Below, piece after piece: positions 42,905 through 53,795 of a stretch of DNA of 64,000 nucleotides. Source of the DNA: Manduca sexta. Lineage: Eukaryota; Arthropoda; Insecta; Lepidoptera; Sphingidae. Where the stretch lies: the NCBI RefSeq assembly GCF_014839805.1, contig NC_051120.1, forward strand, positions 7,812,001 to 7,876,000, in the 5' to 3' direction. Position numbers and translations under genes: made by a program. The notes under the pieces were generated by a model. The model searched no databases, had not been told where the DNA came from, and worked only from the letters and a program-made list of their open reading frames with translations. How positions within the stretch are numbered: position 1 is the first letter of the stretch; every line of letters begins with the position of its first letter.

Positions 42905-43234
42905 AAGGCAAGTATTTTGCTCTACCTCTTACAATTATAAATCTAACATTACACAAACAAAAGTAATACAATCGTAAATATAAAATACCCAATGACTGAA
43001 CAAATTGGTCCGAAGCGTGTGGTTAATACATTAAATAACGAACACGTACCAGCAATTTGATTATTATTAAAAAAGTAATTGTATTTACAAAGTGACCGAT
43101 GCTCACGAGTGCGGGTGGCGAACGGTATAGCTCACTGAATTCTCGTTTTTCTGTGTTCATTCGACTAGAAGTTAGGGTTGCTGATGAATTTAATTTTAAT
43201 GTTATTAACTGTTAAAACATATACTTATTAATAG
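42905..43234. other. No recognised feature
   Basis: AT-rich spacer. Confidence 0.4.
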
Positions 43235-43535
43235 GGTGGTGACTATTGTTTTTATAACTTTTATAAAATATGTACGTCGTATAAATTCTAAAACAGAAGA
43301 ATCATTGAAATCTGGTGAAAAATCCGCAAGTTATAAGCCATTGAAATTTGGTAGTAGGGGTAAGTGTCAAAAACAGAAACAAGAGAAAATACTTACATGT
43401 GACGTCAGCGGGTATTATGACGCGTGCGATAGAAAGAGATGAAGCGATATCCCTACTCCACGCCTACTCCTACACGTAGCAGTATATGAAATTCGAATTG
43501 CTGTTTTCACAGAAGGATTTCTTCTTTGTTCTTAT
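43235..43535 (-). repeat. Rep-H copy, inverted
   Basis: 'tacgtcgtataaattctaaa', 'acttacatgtgacgtcagcg', 'ctccacgcctactcctac' and 'gctgttttcacagaaggatt' mirror the copy at 27005-27310 in order. Confidence 0.75.
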
Positions 43536-43604
43536 TGCTGTTACATATAAACAAAAACATAAAATTAAAAATAGTCAAATAACCTATTAAATACTTAATA
43601 CTAA

Positions 43605-43664
43605 TAAAAACATCATTATCAGCCACATGAAGTCTGCTGCTAAACATAAGCGGTTCCTATAGAT
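43605..43664 (-). repeat. RTE-type LINE scrap
   Basis: 'acatcattatcagccacatg' and 'gctgctaaacataagcggtt' match the repeat at 13472, truncated by the hairpin that follows. Confidence 0.5.
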
Positions 43665-43706
43665 TTCCAGACAGACCTGTAATAACGGTTACAGGTCTGT
43701 CTGGAA
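43665..43706. repeat. Perfect hairpin, 18-bp arms
   Basis: Arms TTCCAGACAGACCTGTAA and TTACAGGTCTGTCTGGAA are exact reverse complements with a 6-nt loop TAACGG. It is not a rho-independent terminator, because there is no U-tract and the genome is eukaryotic. Confidence 0.9.
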
Positions 43707-43797
43707 TGTCTGTCCGGTGGTTAGCATTGCTTAAATAGCTGTCAAAATTAAACATCGGTGATTAGTTTAAGAGAAGACTAGTGAAATCGTAACTAAG

Positions 43798-43996
43798 CAT
43801 AATAATAATAATAACAATATCAGCCCTGTATTATATACTTGCCCACTGCTGAGCACAGTTAGAGCAAGCGATAATTCACACAGAATACACGCATAACTTT
43901 TATTTAGAAAAGTCAAAGATGTGTACCCTTAAGATTTGAACCAGTGGACATTCGTCTTGGCATTCCATTCCACAACCAACTAGGCTATCGCCGCTC
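43798..43996 (-). repeat. SINE-1 copy with internal deletion, inverted
   Basis: The ATT tail and 3' end ('cagccctgtattatatactt') join directly to the middle ('agcaagcgataattcacaca') and the tRNA-like head ('ctaggctatcgccgct'). About 130 bp of body are missing. Confidence 0.8.
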
Positions 43997-44792
43997 TGTC
44001 TCATTAAATTCATTCATTAAATACCAGTCATTAATAAAATATTGATGTTTTCCTTAATCCCAATGTTACTGTAAATACAAAAGATTGTGAAGAAAGAATG
44101 TATGTTATAAGCAAATGGAAACACAGCTGAATGGATTTTGATGTCCCAGATTAACATATGAATGTACTTTTATTTACATATATTTTTGACGAAACCGCGA
44201 ACATAATTAACAGTGTTACGACCGACAATGCTTGGAATAATTTTTGTTCTAATTCAAATTACCAAGATGTTTACCCAAGTAGTTCAAACTTGCCAAACAG
44301 GGTAATTTGCACGATCCCGGCTAATGCCTGGAGCGATGTAGCCCTATCTAATCAGAGCTGGGCGAAGCTGGCGTTAATACCCGCTAAGGCGGTGTTTGCC
44401 GCCCTAATATCATTGCAAAGACGTCTCTGTCCGTTGAAATCATTGATTGGACGATTGATTATGTTTCATTATGAGTGGTTTTGGGTATAATTGAAATTAG
44501 ACGGTGAAATAGATTTTCTTTCTTGTGGGGTAGAAATGGATTATAACAGCTAAAATACGTTATACTAGACGCTTGCATGGCTTCAATCGCGTTTAAGATC
44601 GTCTTTGGAAAAAACTACCCACGGTGTGGTTTTCGAAACAACAGTAACCTATTTTATGATAAGAACTATGTATCTGTGTTTCACATTCAATCCAAACGAC
44701 TTCACAAAGATTCTTATTTATTCTAACTAGTGGTCATCCATTGGTCGAAATAAATATTTTGTAACACGTACATTTTTAAGCACTCTTACACA
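43997..44792. other. No recognised feature
   Basis: Holds a 110-codon open frame (44158-44490, plus) with no recognisable domain and no splice context that I can support. Confidence 0.4.
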
Positions 44793-45087
44793 TTTTTTAT
44801 CGCTTTGAATGACGAGACAAGATTGCCGTTTGCCTGACGCTAAGCGATATGACCGCCCATAAACAGTAAAAATACCATACCAAAGTATTGTTTGGTATTC
44901 TATTGCGCTCGCCATCCTGAGACAAGAGATGTTAAGTTTTATTATGTTTAGTAGTTACACTGGCTACAATGTTCTTTAAACGAGAACACGACAATAACTA
45001 CGTACTGCTGCTAGGCGGCAGAAATAGACGTTGCGGTAGTACCTACCCAGGCGGACTCTCACATATGACAGACCTAAAAACCAGTAA
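44793..45087 (-). repeat. Rep-D copy, near full-length, inverted
   Basis: It runs from 'cgctttgaatgacgagacaa' to 'gactctcacatatgacagac' and 'ctaaaaaccagta'. Confidence 0.8.
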
Positions 45088-45167
45088 TTTCTCCTAAATT
45101 TCATAATCCTTTGTGCGCGTAATTGGCCTAAAAGAAGGTAAAAAAAAAATCTATATATGTATAAATA

Positions 45168-45251
45168 ACCTAATCCCTCTCAGTAGTAGAGGAGGCCCGT
45201 GCCCAACAGTGGGACAGTATATAATACAGGGCTGATATTATTATTATTATT
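45168..45251 (+). repeat. SINE-1 3' fragment
   Basis: Only the last 80 bp, well preserved: 'cctaatccctctcagtagta' to the (ATT)n tail. Confidence 0.8.
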
Positions 45252-45934
45252 TTATAAACATTAGATTATTAGTAGATGAACTGATTTAATTTCAATAAAT
45301 GATCCCAAATGCTATGTTGTGGCGGATTCCTCATCAGCAGCAAATAAGTCCTCACCGCGGGTCACTGTGTTAAGGGACCTATTCTAGGAACGCCGTAAGT
45401 ATTGCAATTAAAGCATCTTTTATACTTTTTAAGAGAAGACAGAGTAACACTGCGTTTCGTAATATTAGTGGTAATAGCCTAGTTAGGAGTGGTACGAACT
45501 GGAGACGAAAACGACAAACTAAATTCAAACAAAATAAAGTTTTAACATGCTTACAATTGATGTTTTATTTTTATTCGGATTCGCATTGAAGATTATTATT
45601 AGGATCATTTATTGTTAGCTGCCGAAGTGTATACGATTTTTTTTCTTCGTATCCCGTTTATTGTTTTAAAGCAAAGGTAATTTATGTACATCTTTATGAC
45701 TTTTTTTGATGTCTGATTTGGTGTGAACAATTAGGTAATCAGTATGTATAACGTTGGCATGTTTTGTACAGGCAGAAAAAAAACAAAAACCGATACAAAT
45801 TTGGATAAAATATTGTACACGTATCGACTATATCCTGGATAACACAAAGGTTAATTTTTATTCAGGTACTTTGCTCCCAAAAAATAATTTGTTTTTTTAT
45901 TCGGTTTCTTCAAATATATTACATTTGCCTTTTA
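45252..45934. other. No recognised feature
   Basis: AT-rich; short open frames without motifs. Confidence 0.4.
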
Positions 45935-46190
45935 CAAATTACATTGTGGATGAGGAATGCAGGAAAGGCTTTTTACGCTGAGATTCCGAATTCGAATCCC
46001 GCGTCGTGGAATATGATACTGGGTTTTTCTGGTCGTGTATCAGCTCATAGTCTGAAATTTGTGCCCGATACGTCAACAGGCTCGTCATCAATCACATCAT
46101 TGGACGCAACACTCATGACAAAAATTGGGTGTCTTAGCTGTACCTCTCCCTGCTGAAAAACCGCGTCACGGGTTCAAACCCTGGACGAAG
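45935..46190 (+). repeat. SINE-2 copy, near full-length
   Basis: B-box-like 'attcgaatcccgcgtcgtgg', body 'tgggtttttctggtcgtgta' and 'gaaatttgtgcccgatacgt' as in the nested copy at 820-1077. The end carries a second head-like 'cgcgtcacgggttcaaaccc', perhaps another decayed SINE head. Confidence 0.75.
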
Positions 46191-46289
46191 AATATCCAAG
46201 GTCTATTCTATACATTAGAACACAACGGGTCTTTGACACCGCGAATGTATTACGAGAGGGAAACTTCTACACCAAGACATTGAACTATA

Positions 46290-46610
46290 TAGTTAGTTAT
46301 AGACCGGTCATCATTGCCCAATTTTTGCTCCAAAAGTTATTACCAATTGGTAATGTCGCTGTCTTATTTGAAATATCCGTATGACAAGATGTCACAGCGT
46401 CCTTAGATATTAATACAAAAGTAATACTTACAGAAAATATGTTAATATTCGCGTTAAATCGTGCAAATCATGATATAGAAAATATTTTAAAGTATTTTAC
46501 ATTGATATTTTACCATTTAAGGGTAGATTCAGTAACCATAATAAACGCAACATTTTCGTATGACAATCTTCCCAATATCCTCTCTATATGACCTTAAAAC
46601 TCTTTGCTGC
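46290..46610 (+). repeat. Rep-F copy, long form
   Basis: 'agttagttatagaccggtca', 'gacaagatgtcacagcgtcc', 'acaatcttcccaatatcctc' and 'tctatatgaccttaaaactc' in the same order as at 31200-31530. Confidence 0.75.
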
Positions 46611-47049
46611 TATACCTAGTTCATAATACTTTATGTAACGCATATTAATATAACGATCAAACACAATGAAGCGGTTTTAGATGTATCGATATTATCTCTG
46701 GGGAGCTACAATTAATTAGATCGAGTCGAGTGTATGTTACGTGGTATATTACACGGTCAATTTATGCAGTATAATTTATGATTACGCGGAGATGTGGTAG
46801 GAGTTAACGCGGCGAATGTTGGAGGTTGTATTTGTTTTCTCACGGACTGTTTTTTTCTGGAATTAACAAAGTTCCATTGCAGTATCTGGAATAAGAAAGG
46901 ATACGAATTGGCTAAGTATTGTTTCCATGTCATGACCTTTAGCACACATACCATGGTCTATTTGTGCTAAATTTTATTCAAATTGGTTCAACAGTTTTAT
47001 TGTTAACTTTTAACAAACATCCAAATGAGTACGAGGACAAGATATGATT
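46611..47049. other. No recognised feature
   Basis: AT-rich; the 65-codon minus frame at 46757-46954 lacks motifs. Confidence 0.4.
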
Positions 47050-47302
47050 TGCTGGTGGTAGGATATATGTCATATCCGCCCGGATAGCGTCCACCGCACA
47101 CAAGGTGTTAAAACCCGCCATAGTGGCCCATGTAAGTGAAGCGCATTCCGGGATCACCCTGTATATCCGGTTCCAACAGGCCGGCATAATTTTGTCGACT
47201 GGCGAGGGATAACCATTTCTCGTCAGGCGACATTCTATTGGAACCCACTCCGTTTACCATCAGGTACAGTGGCGTCACTATGTCGTGCCCACATAAAAAA
47301 AA
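47050..47302 (+). repeat. Rep-A copy, near full-length
   Basis: 'ctggtggtaggatatatgtc' to 'ttaccatcaggtacagtggc' and an A8 end. It is a good reference copy. Confidence 0.85.
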
Positions 47303-47775
47303 TGCCCAGACCCGAAGTTTATGCCTGATTGATTAAGAAGTCGAAAATATTGTTTTTTTAAACGTCAGTCTTCAAAACGACAGCTTCTATTGCGACAATT
47401 CTTTCTGTAATAAGAAGCTTAATCATTTCTTCACTTGTTACATAGGTAGTCACATTATTAGCACAATAAAATTATGCTTATTTATGCGATTATAGTCCTA
47501 CATATGATAGTTATAATTATAAATTCGGTAACAGACTTTCGCATGCAATTCCATATCAATAGTTTTGGGATTGCGTAGCATTTCATCCATTGTTATGAAT
47601 AATAAACGAACTTTCAACTGTATATGTAAAGTTAGCCGAATCACTGCACTTTCGGACCATTACCGATATTTTTGTTAGCAAGTTGAAAGCATCAATGCGT
47701 ATATTCTGTTCGACTACGTTTTCCATAGTAGTATTTTTGTTTCAGCTTAAACTGAATCAAATGTAAAATGATTCC
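47303..47775. other. No recognised feature
   Basis: AT-rich spacer. Confidence 0.4.
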
Positions 47776-47880
47776 ATTGCGGTGCATTGTAAGGGAAGTG
47801 GGGACCAGTTAGTATCGAATGATGAGAGACGATTATTCCACGCCAGCCGACATAATTATGCCGGCCCATTTGAAGATTAT
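47776..47880 (-). repeat. Rep-A fragment, inverted
   Basis: 'cattgtaagggaagtgggga', 'gatgagagacgattattcca' and 'cataattatgccggcccat' form the A-rich-end half only. Confidence 0.65.
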
Positions 47881-48243
47881 ACCAGATCTTGAAATAGTGC
47901 CTTAACACAAGGATAATGTTGTTCCAAAAACTATTTTATTTCACTAAAGAGAATTTAAAAAATTGAACAAGCAACTTTATAGATTAGAGCGTTCAAAGAA
48001 GTTCAAAGAAAATCTTGTTATAAGTACATAATTCACACACAAAAGCATCAGACAAATGAAAATTATTAACAATTAATAACAATTATAATCGATTCCGGGA
48101 AAATAAAATACAAATAACTAACAATTTCCTGTTTAATAGTACCTATAGGATGTACTGATGTAATTATTGTTCATTTACTAGGGGATTTACTTTTTTCCAC
48201 AGTTGTTTCTAGTTTTGTAAATAATTTTGTTAGATTACCTATC
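47881..48243. other. No recognised feature
   Basis: AT-rich; 'aagttcaaagaa' doubled at about 48000. Confidence 0.4.
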
Positions 48244-48540
48244 TAATAATACCAGTTTTGTATTATATACTGTCTTCCTCCTTTACTACTGAGAGGGATT
48301 AGGCCTCAATCCACTCTGGCCTAGTGCGGATTGGCAGACTTCATCTACCCTAAAAATTCTTATAGAGAAATTCTCGGGTATGCAGGTTTCCTCACGATGT
48401 TTTCACTGTTAAAGCAAGCGATACTTTACAAAGAATACACACATAACTTTACAAATTTTAGAGGTGTGTGCCTCTAGGTTTTGAATTGGATATTGTTCCC
48501 GGCAGTCCATTTCACACACAACGAGGCTATCGCCGTTCAG
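48244..48540 (-). mobile_element. SINE-1, near full-length, inverted
   Basis: It runs from 'aataataccagttttgtatt' (tail side) to 'acgaggctatcgccg' (head). The B-box region is changed ('aggttttgaattgga'). Confidence 0.8.
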
Positions 48541-48544
48541 CACC

Positions 48545-48620
48545 GGATTGCAGTACACTTCAGTTCAACACAGAGTGTTCGCAACACCAGATCTAATACG
48601 TAGTGCATATATATCAATGG
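48545..48620 (-). repeat. Rep-K partial copy, inverted arm
   Basis: 'ggattgcagtacacttcagt', 'aacaccagatctaatacgta' and 'gtgcatatatatcaatgg' are the reverse complement, with some mismatches, of 49000-49080. Confidence 0.7.
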
Positions 48621-48999
48621 AAAATATTCACTTATTCGTCCCTCTCGCTTGCAGACGGTACATACCACAATGCCTTATTGAGAGCTCTATTTAACGGGTC
48701 TGAATGGAGCTCTCTATGACCGGTAATCAAGTCAGGTTAAGTGCTAGTTCTATTCACTGCCCCCCATTGGCATGCATGCCTGCATAAATATTATATTAGC
48801 GTAGGACAATAGTGTTCAAAAGCCATAACAATAAACTATGACGTTATGTAGAGGCAGCAGCAAGAATATCTGAACAAATTAAATATAGTCAAGCGGGCCT
48901 ATTCCGTCTACGAGGTTATATCCTGCCTACCCTTTTGTGAATAAAAGCGTGCGTGTGATCTCTCGAGTCCTCTCCTAACCCTGATTGACAGTACTATGA
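48621..48999. other. Spacer between inverted Rep-K ends
   Basis: Holds a small perfect inverted pair GAGAGCTC/GAGCTCTC (about 48680-48714) and no ORF. Confidence 0.4.
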
Positions 49000-49335
49000 G
49001 CATCAATATATATGTACTACGTACTAGATCTGGCGTTCCGTACACTTATTGTGTTCGATTCGACTGTACTGCAATCCGTACACATGACTTAAGTATGATT
49101 TTAACATTAACAGCTTGTAGCTATGTGCGGAGTGACGCTCTTAATAAGAACTCAAGTCTAAGTGTAAACCTGGATGTGAGTAAAAAATATTAGTCGTATA
49201 ACTAAAATTATTTGTTGTTCAAGTGAATAAATAGGTTATAACAGTAACGTTTTGATTACCATTGTAGTTCATATTTTAAACAAGTAGTCTATATGAACGT
49301 TCGCATCTATAGAATATACGTCAATGACTATGAGA
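49000..49335 (+). repeat. Rep-K copy, full
   Basis: It aligns over about 320 bp with the segment that splits the RT relic at 20235-20552 ('actagatctggcgttccgta', 'cttaagtatgattttaacat', 'tatttgttgttcaagtgaat', 'cagtaacgttttgattacca'). Confidence 0.75.
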
Positions 49336-49609
49336 GATATAAACTTACATGAACCTAGATACATACATGCCAAATATTGACAAGTGAATATTTACATAGA
49401 AGCCGAATACTCTAAACTGAGAGGACCGCAATTACAAGTTTAGCAAACAGATATATTGCACTGCTGGGTTGCATGAGTTTTGATTCCTTTGACCAATCCT
49501 ATGGAACAACTAGAAAAACTGGGTTACCATGTTTGGGATGTTATTTTAAATCTTATTTTATGTGCTCGTGCACGTAAAAATAACCCATAAAGTAAACGAC
49601 ACTTCCTAA
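49336..49609. other. No recognised feature
   Basis: AT-rich spacer. Confidence 0.35.
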
Positions 49610-49775
49610 AATGATCCCACTGCATCTGTTAGTAAATGGAGTGGGGTCCAATAGAATGTCGACTGACGCGAGGTGATTACCACTCGGCAGTCGACACAAT
49701 TATGACGGCCTGTTGGAACCGGTTTTATGCATAGTCTGATCCCGGAAGGAGACAAACCCTGAATTTTATTACCCG
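49610..49775 (-). repeat. Rep-A copy, truncated, inverted
   Basis: 'cccactgcatctgttagtaa' to 'tgatcccggaaggagacaaa'. It stops before the 'ggtggtagg' end. Confidence 0.75.
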
Positions 49776-50295
49776 CATCGGAATGAGGCACTATATCACG
49801 TTTCAGGTCACTAAACTGGCTACAAAATTGACAAGAGTCGAGCAGATAAAAAAATAAATACTGTTATGACTGACAGGTGCTAGTTGCTGTAGTTTGCGCG
49901 ATGCCCAACAGTCACTAAGAGACGTATTAATAAGCAGGATCATAAGTAGACGTTTAAGATACGGCACTCTTTAATAACAAAACTTGAACTGTTATTCAAG
50001 CGCCTATCACCAGTTGAGTCGACGCGGTTTAAAAAACAAAACGCAACTGTCAAAATCCATCATAGGCTGTGATTTAAATATAATTATGAGTTCTTGTTAT
50101 TATCTCTTTAGGTTTTTCTTTTGCTTTTTTATTCCATTCGTATATGGTATTTTTGTTTTCATATTCACCCGGCCAAAGACTTTTTTGACACATATAGCAC
50201 GCGTGTCTTCTGCTTTTCAAACTAGATATTGGCAGAATTTATAAACGATACATCCAAACAAAATAAATTGGATTGGATTGGAATATCTATTTATT
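49776..50295. other. Mostly unrecognised; LINE 3' scrap
   Basis: At 50200-50290, 'cttctgcttttcaaactaga' and 'aaataaattggattggattg' match the 5' part of the insertion at 52466-52817. Confidence 0.45.
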
Positions 50296-50582
50296 AAACT
50301 AGCTGACCCGACAGACGTTGTCCCGTCTTAACTATGAATTTGCAGCGCGCATTCTGTCAATCGCTGACAGTTATTTCAAACAATTGACGGTTATATAAAA
50401 TTACTATTTTCGTTAAGTTTTCTTAAATTTTCTAATTTTCCGCGCAATTTTTTGAATTTTTTCCTTTATAAGAACCTCCTCTTGACAATAACAAACACAA
50501 CAAAAAGAAAAGTGAAATCGGTCCAGCCCTTCACGCGTGATGGCGTGACCAATGGAAATAGGGATTCATTTTTATATAGATA
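50296..50582 (+). repeat. RTE-like repeat, near complete 3' region
   Basis: 'aaactagctgacccgacaga', 'cgttgtcccgtctta', 'gaaatcggtccagcccttca' and the end 'attcatttttatatagat' are typical of a moth RTE-like 3' end. A shorter copy is at 17400-17592. Confidence 0.65.
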
Positions 50583-50831
50583 ACGAGGATATTAAGATGC
50601 TGACTGCAACTCAACTCGTCGTGATATCGCACTTAAGAGCGATATTGAGTATCTATTACTACGTCTATGCGACTCATTACTTTAATATTTAATTTTAAAA
50701 AGCATGGAATCTCGCGAGCACGCTAATCCTTGCTAAAGTATCGCCAAGTAATCTCTCAAGGAGACGTCTGGTTAATGCAATTTGGTCGTAACTAATTACC
50801 CGAGCTAGACAGTGTGTGTCGCATCCAAAGA

Positions 50832-51512
50832 GAATTAGGCACCGGTCCCTGGTGTCGTATAATTGCTCGTGCTCTTATCCGTGACGTGATGGCGATTTTG
50901 TTGCTATTGAAAATGATGATGAATCGCTGAATACAGACCGTGTCCAAGCCGGGCTACAAATCGATGGCTCCTAAGCAGTGCCGAATTTATATTTTTTATG
51001 AGCGTAGACCACTTTATTTCCGCCGCCCCATTTAGGTAGGTTTATGTATGTATGAATGTATGTATGTAGATTTCTAAAATACTTCATAATTTTTCAATAT
51101 GTTTGTATTTTGGAAGGCAATAAAGTGAAGTAAACGAATGATTAATTAAATCGAGTGAGCGTCCTCTAAAATCTGGCGCGCCTAAGAGGCTACCGCCCAT
51201 AGACCGCGGTAAATACGGCCTATTTACAAATCCACGACTGCTCCTAAGTAAACTATCGTATTTGCAAAAATAGCGATATTCCCTTTTTTACCATTTCGTT
51301 ACGTAGTTACTGTTTACTACTAAAACCCATGACAAAAAGTTAGTAAATTATTGTTAATGAAGTGTTTTTTCGTTTATTTACTTTTGAATTGGCATTAAAC
51401 AGTACCTAGATAAAACGCTAAAATGTGAATGTCGCAAATTTTCCAGATACGATAGTTTACTTAGGAGCCATCGAAATTTATACTCAGACGTGGATCCGGT
51501 GCCTAATAATTC
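50832..51512. repeat. Nested inverted repeats, MITE-like
   Basis: Three inverted layers are visible: ATTAGGCACCGG (50834-50845) with CCGGTGCCTAAT (51496-51507); TCGATGGCTCCTAAG (50961-50975) with its inverse at 51461-51475; and a 22-bp perfect pair at 51240-51261 and 51447-51468. The inner 51240-51468 segment looks like a 229-bp MITE. No clear target duplication is seen. Confidence 0.65.
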
Positions 51513-52359
51513 GAATGATTTATTTATTAATAGACACACCAACGATTTATCACAAAAAATACATGTGAAAGATCAACAATATAAGGTGCTTATTCTAGGT
51601 GCCAAATCTTTACAGGTATACAACACTATCAGCTAAATATTTTTTTGTCTAACAGAAAATTGAAATCACATATAAATTAATAAAATAAATAAACTTAAAA
51701 TCTTTTACAAGATCAAAATTACAAATTATAGTGATATCATAATGATAAAGTAGATGACGTAGTACATGTTTTCTCGAAGTGTGTGCGGATTGGACGTTAT
51801 ATTTTGAGCTTCAATGTGGGCAGTATAAATACTTTTTTGTCGGTTCCTGTATTGGAATAGGTCTTTATTAAAGAATATTTTAATATTAAAGAATATTTTG
51901 ATATCATCAAAAGTGAGTAGGCACTAGTAAAAGTGGACGTAAGGAGCGACATAGTCATAAAATATCAACCAAACCCCTTAAATAAAGATAAAAAATTGTT
52001 TAAGGAGACTGCTGAACAATGCATGTCGAATCTGCGTCAAAGACTACATTAATTCAAGTGTATAACTACTAACTAGTATTCTGTATCTTAAGCACGCATA
52101 GTGCAAATTACCATTGCGATAATCCTTCCATATATATTACGAATTAATTAACTATCGATGGCTACTATATTTGCTTGTAAAACGAGTATACGCCAAAGAT
52201 TTCTAAGATTATATTATAGAGTGGACATTGGAAAGATTCATTCAAAAATGTTGCGCTTGTGTGATGGTTACTCAATCTACCCTGGAATAGCAAAATATTA
52301 ATGCTTCATACTTCACATATTTCCATATCATTTGCACTTTTTTAATGCAAATATTGGCA
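51513..52359. other. No recognised feature
   Basis: AT-rich with doubled 'taaagaatattttaatattaaagaatatttt' at 51870-51900; no ORF support. Confidence 0.4.
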
Positions 52360-52870
52360 TTTTTTCTGTAAATATATGATTTTTGTATTCATATCTAATG
52401 TCGCTGTGACATCTTGTCATACGAACATTTCAAATAAGACACCGACTTATTTCCAATTATTTAACTAATAATTAATTATTACTTATTTCAAATATATTAT
52501 AATTTTCTTTGCTTCTGCTTTTCAAACTTGACATTGGCAGAATTGTTGTATAAACGATACAAACAAAATAAATTTGAATTGGATTGGAACTTTTGAACAA
52601 GATCTCAAATTGGTTTAATTCAATTAATTAATGTTTATTGTTAGTATTAGTGTTAAAATTTAATGTAACTATTGTTTTTTTATATCTACGAAGCTATGTA
52701 ATTGAATGCTGTGTACAGTAGTAAATGGACGCCAGATTTATATTATGTTTGTTACGAATGTAATTCAGTGTAAAATTTTTCTGTTATCTGTATCTGTACC
52801 GATAAATAAATAAATAAACTTTTGGAGCAAAAATTAGGCCCTGATGCCCGGTCTATAACTATCTATATAG
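52360..52870 (-). repeat. Rep-F copy, inverted and interrupted
   Basis: The family reads in reverse from 'ctgtgacatcttgtcatacg' to 'accgacttatttccaattat' at about 52465. It resumes at 52818 with 'cttttggagcaaaaattagg' and 'ccggtctataact'. The gap holds a foreign retroelement end. Confidence 0.75.
52466..52817 (+). mobile_element. LINE 3' end inserted in Rep-F
   Basis: It contains 'cttctgcttttcaaacttga', 'gtttattgttagtattagtg' and 'ttctgttatctgtatctgta', ending in a (AATA)n tail at 52800-52817, as expected of a 5'-truncated LINE copy. Confidence 0.65.
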
Positions 52871-53519
52871 TTTTAAGTCTTTGATATACACTAATGTCGT
52901 AAGTGAATTTGTCTTTCGTATGATTTTACCAAGGTCTCATTCCTTGGTTGGTGAGAGGCTCTGTCCAAGGCCCGAATCCTACGAAGAGTGCGGATGCATG
53001 CACTTGCGCCCCCTACGACCTTCGATATTAGGGAGAGAATCGAATGGCGGGGTTTTAGTCGAAAGGACAGTTTATAATGTCCGGCAATCAAATTAATTTA
53101 TATCTATTGTCAATCCAATGTATTAAAGACAGCTCTTATTTCCATACAATGAAACTAAAAGATTGAAACCTATCAATATTGGCATAAGACTCAAAAGGAG
53201 GCAGTACAATTTAACAGGAAAACTGAACTGCGCCTACTAGTTAAAATTCCATACTGGCACACCATTGGTATGTTTACGATAAAAATCTAATGTACCTACG
53301 AGGAAAACAGGATTCGTTGAAATGATCGTTATGACACAAATAAAAAAGAACTGAATAGAATACACAGAAGTTAAGACCTTATTGAGTATAATATACATAT
53401 GAAGAAACAATGAATATTGATTGAATACTTTATTTTGCCATGATCTGAGGAATCGTAATGTAAAATGTTTAATGGTTTAATCCCATTTTAGCAATTTTAA
53501 ATCATTGAAAACCATTATT
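52871..53519. other. Possible retroelement scrap, otherwise empty
   Basis: At 52930-53090, 'ggttggtgagaggctctgtc', 'gcccgaatcctacgaag' and 'gaatggcggggttttagtcg' look like a repeated insect sequence with GC content above its surroundings. No second copy is present here. Confidence 0.4.
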
Positions 53520-53795
53520 AATTTTTTTTTGCTTTGAATGACGGGACGAGCTTGCCGATCGCCTGATTGTAAGCGATACGACCGCCCATAAACAGTTAAA
53601 ACAGCATTCAACACCTTGAATTGCAAAGTACATAATTCCACTGCGCTCGCCATCCTGAGACATACTACACTAGCTACAGTGTCTTTCAAAAAAGAACAGA
53701 ACAGTAACTTCACACTGTTGCTTGGCGGCAGAAATAGACATTGCGGTAGTACCTACCCAGGCGGACTCCCACATATGAGAGACCTACCATCAGTA
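53520..53795 (-). repeat. Rep-D copy, near full-length, inverted
   Basis: 'gctttgaatgacgggacgag' to 'cccacatatgagagacctac' and 'catcagta'. About 25 bp are missing in the middle relative to 44793-45087. Confidence 0.8.

Noticed and set aside
44158..44490. 110-codon frame as a host exon
   Set aside because: No motif, no supportable splice sites, no neighbour exon.
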